This document shows positions 41,237 to 54,106 of a stretch of 64,000 nt of DNA, piece by piece; positions within the stretch are counted from its first letter, which is position 1; each line of letters starts with the position of its first letter. The position numbers and the translations under genes are program-made. The stretch lies in contig JAEOAD010000026.1 of assembly GCA_036365145.1 (NCBI GenBank), forward strand, positions 2,150,501 through 2,214,500. Direction: 5' to 3'. Under the pieces are notes generated by a model. The model made no database searches and had not been told where the DNA came from. It saw nothing but the letters and a program-made list of their open reading frames with translations. This DNA is from Orientallactaga sibirica (Eukaryota > Chordata > Mammalia > Rodentia > Dipodidae).

Positions 41237-42254
41237 AAGAGGCTGGAGAGATGGCTTAGCGGTTAAGGCAAGAGTGCAATGCTACATTTGCCCACAAGGG
41301 GGCGCACACATCTGGAGTTTGTTCATAGCAGCTGAGAGGCTGCTGGTGCGCCCATTCTCCATCTGTGTTCCTCTCTCTCTTTGTCTCTCTCCAAAATTGA
41401 AAAAAAAAAAAAAAGAAGAAGAAGAAGAAGGAAGAGGCCAGGCATGGTGGTGCACACCTTGAATTCCAGCACTTGGGAGGCTAAGGTAAGGAGGATTGCC
41501 ATGAGTTCAAGGCCAGCCTGGAGCTACAGAGTGAGTTCCAAGTCATCTTGGGCTAGAGGGAGACCCTCCCTTGATAAAAACCAAACAACAACAATAACAA
41601 TGGAAAAAAGAAGAACAGACGTCTTTAAAGCTGCAAGCAGAAGACGATTCTGCACTATCATTTCCTGCCTAGCCAGGATTCACAGGCGTGGTCGCACCCC
41701 AGTGGGAGTTGATCCTAGATGGGCAGCCTTGGGCTCTGCAGGTTCAGAGGTCTGTGTTCCCAAGAGAACAATGTTCCCTTCAGGGCACCTTAAGTGGCTG
41801 CACCCCTGACCACTTGGCTCCTTAGGCCAAAGAGTGAACTGCAGAAGGTGACCTACAGTTGACTTAGGGCTTCAGGGTGCTGTTTCACAGTGGGGGCCAG
41901 AGGAGTATTTTTGGAACGTGAAGATGCTTAAGGTATTTTCTTGTTTTCTGATAACATATGCCACAGACGACAGCTGCCTAATTTAGGTGGGAGAGGGGTG
42001 GGCCAGGAACGAAGCTCTGCATCACCCCACCTGAAGAGCCAATGGAGCCGCGGGGATGCCGGCCTCAGGCAGATTGTGGAACAGGCGGTGGAAGCAGTTA
42101 ACAGCGGCTGTAACTGGCCAGGAAAAACAGGACGGCCTGTCTTTGCCCAACTTTGTATGAACATTTCTTCATTCTGATAGGAACACAGTCGCAGTTATAG
42201 CACAGGCTTTGTATTCCTTACTCCAAATAGTTGGGACCAGAAAGATTCTGATTT
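41237..42254. mobile_element. Truncated long-form Dip, B1 and a single-copy island
   Basis: Long-form Dip sense 41237-41400 lacking most of its head but keeping TGCCCACAAGGGGGCGCAC at 41289-41307; B1 sense 41437-41580; then 41600-42250 unassigned single-copy sequence without a convincing ORF. Confidence 0.7.
41289..41307 (+). promoter_or_regulatory. CTCF-like motif within a Dip SINE
   Basis: TGCCCACAAGGGGGCGCAC, one of the closest matches to the CTCF consensus in the window. Confidence 0.5.
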
Positions 42255-42458
42255 CAAGCCGGTGTGGTGGTGCACACCTTTAATCCCAGCACTCGGGAGG
42301 CAGAGGTAGGAGGATCTCTGTGAGTTCAAGGCCACCCTGAGACTACATAGTGAATTCCAGGTCAGCCTGAGCTAGAGAGAGACCCTACCTCGAAAAACAA
42401 AACAAAACAAAACAAAACAAAAGATTCTGAATTCAGGTCATCTAAAAATATTTTGTTT

Positions 42459-42499
<41 letters not shown>

Positions 42500-44620
42500 G
42501 ACACCCCAGGACCTCTAGCCCTGCAAACAAACTCCAGATACATGTGCCACCTTGTGCATCTGGCTTATGTGGGTCCTGGGGAATCAAACCTGGGTCCTTT
42601 TGCTTTGTAGGCAAGCGCCTTAACAGCTAAGATATTTCTCCAGTCCTAAGGTCTTTTTTTTTTTTTTTTTTTCGAGGTAGGGTCTCACTCTGGTCCAGGC
42701 TGACCTGGAATTAACTATCTAGTCGCAGGGTGGCCTCGAACTCTAGTTGATCCTCCTACCTCTGCCTCCCAGTGCTGGGATTAAAGGCGTGCGCCACCAC
42801 GCCTGGCTTCCTAAGGTCATTTTTAAATTTTGGGGTATTTGCACATTTATAATGAGATATTTAGAATTAGGAATGAAGTCTAAACACAAAGTTTCTTTGT
42901 ATTTCATGCCATGTACACAAGCCTGAGGATAATTTTCTAAAATTTAATTTAATTTATAGACAACTTTATACAAAATGTGTTTTGATCATATTCACCCCTA
43001 ATGCCTTCTCTTGTCCCTCTCATACCCTCTCTGAACACCCGTTTCTTCCCAACTAGTCCCATTTCTACTTTTTTTTGTTTGTTTGTTTTTGGAGGTAAGG
43101 TCTTACTGTAGCTCAGGCTGACCTGGATTTCGCTAGGTAGTCTCAGGGTGGCTTTGAACTCATGGTGCTCCTCCTACCTCTGCCTCCCGAGTACTGGGAT
43201 TAAAGGTGTGCGCCACCATGCCTGGCAAAAAAGCTGAAGTTTTTTTTTTCTTTTGATAAAAGCTTAGACGTCACCCACAGGATAGAAAGAAATTCAATAA
43301 TGGACTCCAGTAGGCTTCCCTAAAAGCCACTCCTTCTGTGCCTCTTAGTTGCTTAAAATTAGCCATAAAAGCTGATTTAAAAAATATTTGTCTACTGGAT
43401 GGGACATCCCTGTCTCCACGCTGCAGTGATCAGACACCACAGAGGGTTGGGCGTTCTTGCAATACCTTAACAGTGCTGAAAGCTGCAGCATGCTACTAAG
43501 GAAGTTAAGTTTGAATGTAACCACTTTATTTAAAAGGTTTTTTTTTCCTTTACTTTAAACGAGATGGGGTTGAAGTGAACATGATTTTCTCAACCATATT
43601 CGTGAATTCCAGATGCAATATGCATTGATAGAATCGTGATGGTCTTTTGTGACACTTAATTTTTACATATCCCAGTCAGTCTCTGTGTATCTCATAGGAA
43701 AAAAAAAAAAAAAAACTTCTGCTTTGCTTCTATTGAAGGACTTCCAGGACTGCGTGTCTGCTCCTGAGCTTGGTTTTAAGTATACGTACCCTTTGCTTGT
43801 ATTTTGTATTAAAGAATAAGGAAAAGAAACCCTTATTTTGAGAATGTTGGCATTGTCCCCTTTATTTTTTTCTCCTTGGGGGACATAAAAAGCAAGTTAT
43901 TCTTTTTCTGTATCTTTTTTTCTTTTGTAAACTTTTTGTTTTGTTTAAAAATGGCTTTATAAAAGGGCTTTTATACCCCCCCCAAATATTTGATAGGAGA
44001 GAGACGGAGAGAGAGAGACAGAGAGAGAGAGAGAAAGAAAGGGACGGAGGAAGCCCCAAGGCCTCTTGCTACTGTAAACAAACTCCAGAACATATGCGCC
44101 ACTTTGTGCATCTGGCTCTACATAGGTACTGGGGAATCAAACCTGGGCTGGGAAGCTTTGCAAGCACGTGCCTTTGACCCCTTAGTCATCTCTCCAGTCC
44201 CCCATAAAGGGTTTCATCAGCATGAATTCCTTGACATTTGTCACTTAACCACCCCGCCCCCAGCGTGGGATCAGATCAGACCAAGTGGGACAGATCTCAT
44301 CTCATTGATGTGGGACGGTGATTACTCAGTGATGTCATCAGAGACTAGGGGTGTGGGAAGTGGTCATGCTGGGCATGGTGGGTAGCACTTGCCTATAATT
44401 CCAGCCCTTGGGAGCTGAAGCAGGAGGAGAGGCTGCAGTGCCCTTGAACTAGAAGCCGGGAGGCGGTGCTGGTGGAGAGCCCAGAGTACTGCCTGGATGC
44501 TCATTGCTTCAGATGACCCTGGAGATGGGGCCGGAGAAGAGCACCAGGACGCTGGCCGCCTACAGGGGGCGCCCTACCTCCCCCTGGGGAGGACCCAGGA
44601 GCTGGGGAAGGTGAAGAGCA
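42255..44620. mobile_element. SINEs and single-copy sequence
   Basis: B1 sense 42255-42400 with (AAAAC)n; Dip antisense 42455-42645; B1 antisense 42670-42808; low-copy piece 42980-43075; B1 antisense 43090-43228; 43240-43900 single-copy, AT-rich, with ATTAAAGAATAA near 43810, possibly a 3'-untranslated-type retrocopy; Dip antisense 44000-44205; B1-like piece about 44375-44460. Confidence 0.6.
44556..44574 (+). promoter_or_regulatory. CTCF-like motif outside a SINE
   Basis: CCGCCTACAGGGGGCGCCC lies in sequence that I do not recognise as any repeat family. Confidence 0.35.
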
Positions 44621-44641
44621 TGCAAAGTATCTGGCAGATTT

Positions 44642-45197
44642 GACCTTGGGATGACTCAGAAGGCACCCTAGTGCTGAGGGGAAGTGACAGAGGAGTGCTC
44701 AGCACTGAAACATCTCTAACACACCTTCCAAGGCTCTGGGTCCATTGCGGAAGAGGTGGCAGAAAGAATGTAAGAGCCGGGCGTGGTGGCACTCGGGAGG
44801 CAGAGGTAGGAGGATTGCGGTGAGTTCGAGGCCACCCTGAGGCTACATAAGGAATTCCAGGTCAGCCTGGGCTAGAGCAAGACCCTGCCTTAAAAAAAAA
44901 AAAAAAAAAAAAAAAAGAATGTAAGCGCCAAAAGGAAGGGTAGGACTCCTTACAACGTGCTCCTCCAGACACAAAATGGCCTGGTAGTGCCTGACACTAC
45001 CTACACAAGACCATCGTAATAGGAGGAAAAGATGATGACATCAAAATAAAAGAGAGCCGGGCGTGGTGGCGCACGCCTTTAATCCCAGCACTCGAGAGGC
45101 AGAGGTAGGAGGATCGCTGAGAGTTCAAGGCCACCCTGAGACTACATAGTGAATTCCAGGTCAGCCTGGGCCAGAGTGAGACCCGACCTCGAAAAAC

Positions 45198-45228
<31 letters not shown>

Positions 45229-45399
45229 TAAAATAAAAGAGAGACTGATTGACCGGGGGAAAGGGGGATGATGGAGAGTGGAGTTGCAAAGGGGAAAATG
45301 GGTGGGAGAGGGAATTACCATGGTTTGTCGTCTATAATTATGGGAGTTGTCAATAAAAAATAAAAATTAAATTAAAACATTTAATTATAAAAAAAGTAA
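44642..45399 (+). mobile_element. 5'-truncated LINE-like element with target duplication
   Basis: Flanked by CTGGCAGATTT at 44631-44641 and 45400-45410. It ends in a typical rodent L1 3' end (GGGAATTACCATGG, GGGAGTTGTCAATAAAAA, then A-rich). Two B1 sense copies are nested in it, at about 44776-44905 (internally deleted) and 45055-45225. Confidence 0.7.
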
Positions 45400-45410
45400 C
45401 TGGCAGATTT

Positions 45411-47930
45411 GGTTCCAGAAATTCTCCAGCAGAGGGAGACTGTGAGCCGTCACTTCTGGCTCTTGTCTGACTCCTGGGCTGCTGTCTAGGTTATCAGAAC
45501 AGCTTGGGTTTCTTGCACCAAGAAGCAGAGAGCAATTCTGATGGAAAAATGAGAAAAGGAGTTCTTGTTTCAGTTATGGAAACTTGTAGGAAAATCATGA
45601 GAGAATGTTAAAAAAATGTCTCTTACAGTGATGTTTCGAAGAAATTTCAAAACAGTTGCCCATAGACTGCAAAGCTTTTCTAATTTCTAATCTAACGGAT
45701 TCAAAAATTTATGGATTTAGGGCTGGAGAGATGGTTTAGCAGTTAAGATGCTTGCCTGCGAAGCCTAATGACCCAGGTTCCATTCCCAAGTACCCAACGT
45801 AAGCCAGATACACAAGGTGGCGCATATGTCTGGAATTCATTTGCAGTGGCTAGAGGCCCTGGTGCACCCATTCTTTCTCTAGCTGCCCTTCCTCTCTCAA
45901 ATAAGTAAATAAATAATATGAAAAATAAAACCAAATAGAATTTTTTTTTCAAGATAGGGTCTCACTCTAGCCCAGGCTGACCTGGACTTCACTATGTAGT
46001 CTCAGGGTGGCCGTGAACTTATGGTGATCCTCCTACCTCTGCCTCCCGAGTGCTGGATTAAAGGCGTGTGCCACCTCGCCTGGCTCTAAATAGCAATTTT
46101 ACGGATTTTTAAAAGTTTGAGTATCTTTTAGTTGATTCTTTTTTTAAAAAATATTTATTATTTGAGAGGGAGAATGAGAGAGAGAGAGGGGATGGGAGTA
46201 AGAGGGCCTCTAGCCACGGCAAATGAACTCCAGACACATGCATGATATTTGATGTACAAGTGCAGAGGGGGAGGGGGAGAAAGAGAGAGAATGGGCATGG
46301 CAGGACCTCTAGCTACTTCAAACAAACCCCAGATGCATGCCCCACTGGTTTTACTTGGGTTCTGGGGAATCGAACCTGGGTCCTTAGGAGGCCAGCGCCC
46401 TAACCACTGAGCCATCTCTCTAGCTCCGAAGATTTCAGCTTTTATTACCTACACCACGCCTCTCCTCACCCGTGTCAACTCGATGAAGGGCTTTACATGG
46501 GTACTGGGGAATCAAACCTGGGACATCGGACTTTTCAAGCAAGTGCCTTTAACTGTTGAACCATCTCTTTAGCCAACTTTTAGTTGATTCTTACAGTATG
46601 AGCCACTATTCAATTAATATTTTAAATAAATATATATATATTTATAAATGTGTATGTATGTATGTATGCATGCATGTATGCATGCACGCATGCATATACC
46701 AGGATCTTTTGCTGCTGCAAATAAACTCCAGACGCTTGTGCCACTTTGCCTCCATTTTACGTGGGTAACCAAACAGACCAATAGCCTTTGCAAATAAGCA
46801 CCTTTAACTGCTGAGCCATCTCTCCAGCCCCCAATTAATAGTTTAAATATATATTTTTCTCTAAGGACAGTTGACTCTATGATCAGACTAATGACACACA
46901 TGGGACTGGGGAGATGGCTCAGCCATTGGAGGACTGGGGAGATGGCTCAGCCATTGGAGGCACTAGCTTGAAAAACCTGCCAGCTCTGATTCAATTCTCT
47001 AGCACTCATATAAAACCAGATGCAAAAGGTAGTGCAAGCGGGCTGGAGAAATGGCTTAGTGGTTAAGGCGTTTGCCTGCGAAGCCAAAGGATGCCGGTTC
47101 GATTCTCCAGGACCCATGTAAGCCAGATGCACGAGGAGTTCGTTTGCAGTGGCTAAAGGCCCTGGCATGCCCATTCTCTCTCTCTCTGCCTCTCTTCTAT
47201 CTCTCTGTCTGCTTGCAAATAAAAAAATAAAAGTAAAGAAGAGCAGAAAACAAAAAAAAAAATTAAAAAAAAAAAGGTAGTGCAAGCCTCTGGTGTTTCA
47301 ATGGCAGGAGGTCCAGGCATGCGTGTGCACGTGCACGCACACACACACACACACAAGTGCAAATAAATATATAAGTAAAAATTTATAAGTTGCTTGCAAA
47401 TTTGTGACAGATAATTTAAATAGTTTACATTTATTAAACATAATTTCATGTATATATGAAACTATAGTTTTTGTCATGATGGCAATAATCTAATGATGGA
47501 TCACAAGCTATATTTGATCAAAGCTCTGGTTTAATGGGATTTTAAAACAAGAAACAGGCTGGGTATGGTGGTGCACTCCTTTAATCCCAGCACTTGGGAG
47601 GCAGAGGTAGGAGGACCCCCGTGAGTTTGAGGCCACCCTGAGACTAAGTACTGAATTCCAGGTCAGCCTGGGCTAGAGTAAGATCCCACCTCAAAAAATC
47701 CCCAAAAAGTGCTGGAGAGATGGCTTAGCGGTTAAAGAGCTTGACTGCAAAGCCAAAGGACCCAGGTTTAATTCTCCAGGTAGGGTTTCACTCTAGAACA
47801 GGCTAACCTGGAATTTATTATGTACTTTCAGGGTGACCTGGAATTCACTGTGTGGTCTCAAATTTACAGTGATCCTCCTACCTCAGCCTTCTGAATGCTG
47901 GGATTAAAGGTATATACCACGATGCCCAGC
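45411..47930. mobile_element. SINE-dense region with a nested Dip
   Basis: 45411-45715 single-copy. Dip sense 45720-45930; B1 antisense 45945-46085; composite Dip antisense 46150-46430 and 46480-46575; (ATGT/ATGC)n 46645-46695; Dip antisense 46690-46830; duplicated GACTGGGGAGATGGCTCAGCC at 46902 and 46931; Dip sense 46930-47370 interrupted by a second Dip sense 47040-47270; 47371-47550 unassigned; B1 sense 47555-47700; Dip head 47710-47785; B1 antisense 47785-47930. Confidence 0.7.
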
Positions 47931-48396
47931 TGGGATAATGCAAAAAAAATTAATGCAAAAATCCACTATGAACAAAATACCAAAACTGTAAATGAAGACG
48001 GGAGCTACGGTGTTACAGGTTTCTGCCTCTGCACAGGCTTCAGTGAGGCTCAGAAAAACACCATGGACCATTTCCCTTCATTTACTTCATGTGAATCCCA
48101 CCACGTCCAACCTTCAACTGAGGGCGACTACTATGGCTGATAAAGACACAGCATCGGGTCTGGCCTGGCAGTCCCCCTAAAATCTTTCTTTTCATTTTCT
48201 GGCTAATCGGGCCAGCCTAGAGGGTAGAGATGTTTCCAGTCTGGAGAACTGGGCTGCAAGGCTTGCTGGGAGCCCCAGATTGTCCCGTGGTCGGGGTCGT
48301 GGGGGGGGGGGTCGTTCCCAGGATGCTCCGTAAGCTTGAGCGGGAACTGACCCTGGACCGTTGCTCTGTCCACTCACCTGGCCCAGAGACGCTGCC
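47931..48396 (+). promoter_or_regulatory. Upstream region of the SLC5-like gene
   Basis: Single-copy sequence between the last SINE and the start codon. It includes a short G-run near 48300. No TATA box or well-known kidney or gut promoter motif is obvious. That the promoter lies here is inferred from position. Confidence 0.35.
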
Positions 48397-48513
48397 ATGG
48401 ACTCCTATTACCACCACTGGAACCGGAGCGCCGTGGGCCTCGGGGTCCACGGAGTCCTGGATGCAGCCGTGATCATTTCGTATCTCATAATGGTCCTGTG
48501 TATCGGCCTGTGG
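48397..48513 (+). CDS. SLC5-like exon 1
   Basis: 39 codons, MDSYYHHWNRSAVG to MVLCIGLW, short extracellular N-terminus plus first helix. Donor TGG|GTATGG. The ATG lies in a good context (GCTGCCATGG), and no earlier in-frame ATG is needed to match the family length. Confidence 0.85.
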
Positions 48514-51500
48514 GTATGGCGTGACCCAGGGACTGGGTTGGGTGTGACCCTGGCGCACTGAGACCCGGGAATCAGCGGGCATTCTGGAGCCATCCTGTGC
48601 ACATCCCTTCGAGAGGACTGCCTACTCCTCTTTCCTTTATGCCGAGGCACGCCCTCTCCTCCATTGCTGAAGCCATTCTGGACCGTCAATGACCCCTTTC
48701 CCACGCCCTGTACTCCTCTTCCTCAAATAGCCAAATAAGTCAAGTGCATCTGAGCAGCACTTTTCTTTTCCTTTCCCTTTTTCTTTTCTTTTTTTTTCTT
48801 TTCTTTTCTTTTCCTTTCCTTTTTTCTTTTCTTTTCTATTTGAGACAGAGAGAGAGAGAGAGAGAGGGAGAGGGAGAGGGAGAGGGGGAGAGGGGAGGGG
48901 AGAGGGAGAGGGGAGGGGAGGGAGAGGAGAGGGAGAGGAGAGGGAGAGGGAGAGGAGAGGGAGAGGGAGAGGGGAGGGAGAGGAGAGGAGAGGAGGGGAG
49001 AGGGAGAGGGGGAGGGAGAGGGAGAGGGAGAGGGAGAGGAGAGGGGAGAGGAGAGGGAGGGAGAGGGAGAGGGAGAGGGAGAGGGAAAGAATGGGCACAC
49101 CAGGGCCTCCAGCCACTGCAAACGAACTCCAAATGCATGCGCCACCATGTGCATCTGGCTTATGTGGGACCTGGAGAATCAAACCTGGGTCCTTAGGTTT
49201 CACAGGCATGCTCCTTAATCTCTAAGCCATCTGTCCATCCCTGAGCAGTATTTCTTTAATTTTTTTTCAAATATTTAATTTATTTAATTATTTATTTGAG
49301 AGAGAGGAAGAGGCAGAGAGAAAGAGTGAATGGGCATGCCAAGGCCTCCAGCCACTGCAAAGGAACTCCAGATGCATGCACCCCCTTGTGCATCTGGCTT
49401 ATGTAGGTCCTGGGGAATTGAAACCGGGTCCTTAGGCTTTGCAGGCAAATGCCTTAACCACTAAGCCATTTCCTCAGCCCTAATTTTTTTTTTTTTTTTT
49501 GTTTTTTTTGGTTTTGCAAGGTAGGGTCTCACTCTGGTCCAGGCTGACCTGGAATTAACTATGTAGTCTCAGGGTGGCCTCGAACTCTCGGCGATCCTCC
49601 TACCTCTGCCTCCCGAGTGCTGGGATTAAAGGCGTGCACCACCACGCCAGACTTTTCTAATTTTTTAAAAATTAAGTAGAATCTTTGTATGGACACATCA
49701 TGGTACCATCATTTCCCTGCTTTCTGTCCCCATTCCACTCAGGGCCCTCCTCAGTGCGGTCGCTGGTGCTTACCATGGGGTAGTGGGTTATGAGTCATTG
49801 GGGGGCCGCAATGCCTCTGGACATTCCCTCCCACCCTGTGGCTCTTACAAGCTTTCTGTCCCCTCTTCCGCCTTGGTGGGTGTGCTTCAATTCTACTTGA
49901 GTGTTGAGCTCTCAGCAGCTTCTGGATTTCTCTGAGCAGTATTTTGTAAGTCCTTGTGAGAAGCCACACACCCAATCATATAGTACAGTTTTTCCCATCT
50001 GTAGTTCAGTGAATAATGTTGAAAACATTGGAAGATTTTTTCTTTCTTTCTTTCTTTCTTTTTTTTTTTTTTGTTTTTCGAGGTAGGGTCTCACTCTGGC
50101 CCAGGCTGACCTGGAATTAACTATGTAGTCTCAGGGTGGCCTTGAACTCACGGCAATCCTCCTACCTCTGCCTCCTGAGTGCTGGGATTAAAGGTGTGCG
50201 CCACCATGCCCGGCTTACATTGGAAGGTTTTCACTTGTACTGGGCACTTACAAATGTCTTTCCTTCTATGACTCCCTAAACAACACAGTGTCATGATTAC
50301 GTACGGTGCTGAATATTATGGTACGTAAATTATAAGATGGTTTACACAAGAGGGATCCACGGCTTCTGCTGTTCTGGGAGACATAAAACATGTATGAATA
50401 TCTAAAATATTTTGATCACTTTCTTACTGTATTTTTTGGGGGGTTCTTTTAAAAATCATAAACTGTTGTTAAACATTTTTATTTATTTATGTGAGAGAGA
50501 GAGAAAAAGAAAGGCAAGGAAAGAGAGAGAGAGAGAGAAAGAGAGAAAGAATGAATGGGTGCGCCAGGGCCTCTAGCCACTGCAGACAAACTCCAGATGC
50601 ATGTGCCACCTCATACATCTGGTACTGGGGAGTTGGACCAGGGTCTTTAGGCTTTGCAGGCAAGCACCTTAACCGCTGAGCCATCTCTCCAGCCCTGTAC
50701 TGTTGTTAATTAATTACAAAATGTTTGCACATTTATTGCAAGAAGTGAAATATGTGAAGGACAATGGTGGCTTATGCCTTTAATCCCAGCACTTGGGAGA
50801 CGGAGGTAGGAGGATCACCATGAGTTTTAGGCTATCCTGGGGCTACAGAGTGAATTCCAGGTCAGCCTGGGCTGGAGTGAGATCCTGCTTCAAAACAGAA
50901 ATGAGGGTGCTGGAGAGATGGCTTAGTGGTTAAGTGCTTGCCTGTGAAGCCTAAGGACCCATGTTCGAGCCTTGATTCCCCAGTACCCATGTAAGCCAGA
51001 TGCACAAAGTGGCGCATGCATTTTCTCTCTCTCTCTCTGCCTCAAATAAATAAACAAATTAGAAAAAAAGAAAGGAAATATGCCTAACGATTTAATGAAC
51101 AAATTACTCTTCTGTCTTCATCTGGTGCCATCTCTATGAAGCAATCAGGGACCATGTGTTCCTCCCCCCTTCCTTAGTCCTTAGACAAACATACACACAT
51201 GTATGCTGAGATTCTGTCTGTTATTTTCACAGTTTGTGATCATAGCACTTTGCTGGTTTTCACCGATATATATTTTTAAATATTTATATTTGTTTATTTA
51301 TTAGAGAGAGAGAGAGAGAGATTGGCATGCCAAAGCCTCTAGCCACTGCAAACAAACTCCAGATGCATGCGCCACCATCTGCATCTGGCTTCCATGGGAC
51401 CTGGAGAATCAAACCTGGGTCCTTAGGCTTCACAGGCAAATGCCTTAACTGCTAAGCCATCTCTCCAGCCCTCACCAATATATTTTGAGGATCCAATACA

Positions 51501-52245
51501 TGAACAGATATAGATCTAGCTTGTATCTAACCAGCTGTAGAATAGCAACACAGGCATGTGCCCCACAGCTCTTCCCTACACACTGGCACTTGGGCTGGTT
51601 GCTGTGTTTGTTTAATGTGTCGCTGCTTTCAATGTATGTAGCATAAGTTCCTGAAACTGGAATTGCTGGCTCCAAAAGGTATGTTTACTATAAAATTTTA
51701 GGGGCATTACTAAAGGCAATCCCCCAAAGTGGTTGTGGCTTCTTTTTCTTTTTCTCTTTTCTTTTCTTTCTTTTTTTGTTTTTTTGAGGTAGGGTCTCAC
51801 TCTAGCTCAGGCTGACCTGGAATTCACTCTGTATTCTCAGGGAGGCCTTGAACTCTCGTCGATTCTCCTACCTCTGCCTCCCAAATTCTGGGATTAAAGA
51901 CGTGCGCCACCACGCCTGGCCTCTTCTTTTCTTTTTTAAGGTAGGGTCTCACTCTGGCTCAGGCTCACCTGGAACTCACTCTGTAGTCCCAGGCTGGCTT
52001 TGAACTGTCAACCTTCTACCTCTACCTCCCAAGTGAGAGAAAGAGAGAGAGAGAGAGGATGGGCATGTGAGGTGCCAGGGCCTCCAGCCACACAATCTAA
52101 CTCCAGACATGTGCGCCCCCTTGTGTGTATGTGTGACATTGTGTGTTTGCATCACTGTGTGTCTGGCTTACATGGGACCGGAAGAGTCAAACATGAGCCC
52201 TTAGGCTTCGCAGACATGTGCCTTCACCACTAAACCATCTTGGCA

Positions 52246-52281
<36 letters not shown>

Positions 52282-53127
52282 AGGTAGGGTCTCATTCTAG
52301 CTCAGGCTGACCTGGAATTGGCAGGAGAATTTTTATCCTGGCTCACAGTCTCCATGATGTCAGGGGAAAGCATGGCACGAGCAGAGCCAGGAAGTCACCT
52401 CTGCCACAGCAGGTGGAAAACAGCAGCAGGAGAGTGAGCTGAGCTCTGGCAAGAGGGAGCTGAGCTATAACACCCCTAAGCCCTGCCCCCAACAACTCAC
52501 CTCCTCTAGCGAGGCTCCACCTCCCAAATTACCATCACCTGGGACCACGCATTCAGAGCACACGAATTTACAAGGACATCAGACCACTACAGATGAAGCG
52601 AGACTCATTTGGCGTGCGTGTATTTATGGAATTCCTTCTAGGGCTTGAGGCCTTAGGGTGTGAAGAGACTGCCTGCTGTAATGCAGACACCTTGAGTGAC
52701 AAGAAGCTCATTCTTTCCATGAAGAAGATATTTCCACCAGCCAGCTGCCATCCTTCCATCCTGCAAGCTCTGAGCAACCCGAGATATCCCCAACATTGTC
52801 TTTTCCCCAGAGCAAATTTGGGAATCAGAGCGGGGGACCCTTAATAGAGAGGGCTTGATGCATTGGAAGGACACAGTATTATTGACAACATGACTTCTCT
52901 CTTGGAAATAAGGCACATGCTCAGGTCTGACACTTCTGAGTGATTTCACTATCTTTTAATTATTTTAAAAAATATTTTATTTTTAGCTGGGCATGGTGGC
53001 ACACGCCTTTAATCCCAGCACTCGGGAGGCAGAGGTAGGAAGGTCGCAGAGAGTTCGAGGCCACCCTGAGACTACATAGTGAATTCCAGGTCAGCCTGGA
53101 CCAGAGTGAACCCTACCTTGCAAAAAA

Positions 53128-53161
<34 letters not shown>

Positions 53162-53404
53162 TATTGGAGAGGCAGGAGAAGGGGTGGGGAGGGAGAGACA
53201 GAGAATGGGCACAGCAGGGACTCCAGCTGTTGCACATGAACTCCAGATGCATGCCCCACCTTGTGCACCTGGCTAACGTGAGTTCTGGGGAATCGAACCT
53301 GGGTCCTTTGGCTTTGCAGGCAAGCGCCATAACCATTAAGCCATCTCTCCAGCCCGACTATACTTCTTGTTTCCCAGACTGTGAGAAGCTGTGGCACCAG
53401 CTAA

Positions 53405-53452
<48 letters not shown>

Positions 53453-54066
53453 TGTGTGTGTACAAAGCAATCTTGCTTTTATTAGAGTGTAGAGAAATGG
53501 CCGTGGCCATGAGGTCTCATAGATGGAAGAGACTGTGGTCTGCAGCGGATAACCATGACTGTCCTGTACTTCCGTGAAAATCCAGCTGGGCTGGAGAGAT
53601 GGTTTGGCAGTTAAAGTGCTTGCCTGCAAAGCCAAAGGACCCAGGTTCGATTCCCCAGGACCCATGTAAGCCAGATGCACAAGGTGGCACATGCATCTGG
53701 AGTTTGTTGGCAGTGGCTGGAAGCCCTGGCGTTACCATTCTCTCTCGCTCTTTCTCTGCTTCTTCCCTTCTCTCAAATTAAAAAAAAATCCAACTACTGC
53801 TAAGAAGAAGAGGAGAGCTGATTTGGAGATAAGTGAACATCTTCTGTTGGGGTGACTTGTGTATCTGAAACAGTTTCTAGGTGTTTTTTTGTTTGTTTGT
53901 TTTTGTTTTAGGCTATCTTGACACACGACCGTGCAACGATAAAAGACTTCTTCCTGGCTGGCCGAAATCTAACATGGTGGTTGGTAAGTAAACCTTGCTT
54001 GTGGCTGTCCTCTTGGGGGGAGCAGTGGTTCTGTGCATGTTTGTTATATTAATCAAGATTTTTTTT

Positions 54067-54106
<40 letters not shown>

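Noticed and set aside
41941..42177. 78-codon frame in a single-copy island
   Set aside because: Similar-length frames exist on both strands and no family was recognised.
48637..49209. 190-codon Ser/Leu/Pro-rich frame
   Set aside because: Translation of the pyrimidine/purine tract and the Dip SINE. All six frames are open there for the same reason.
52593..52844. 83-codon frame in SLC5-like intron 1
   Set aside because: It lies between exons of the transporter gene, has no domain, and is opposed by frames on the other strand.
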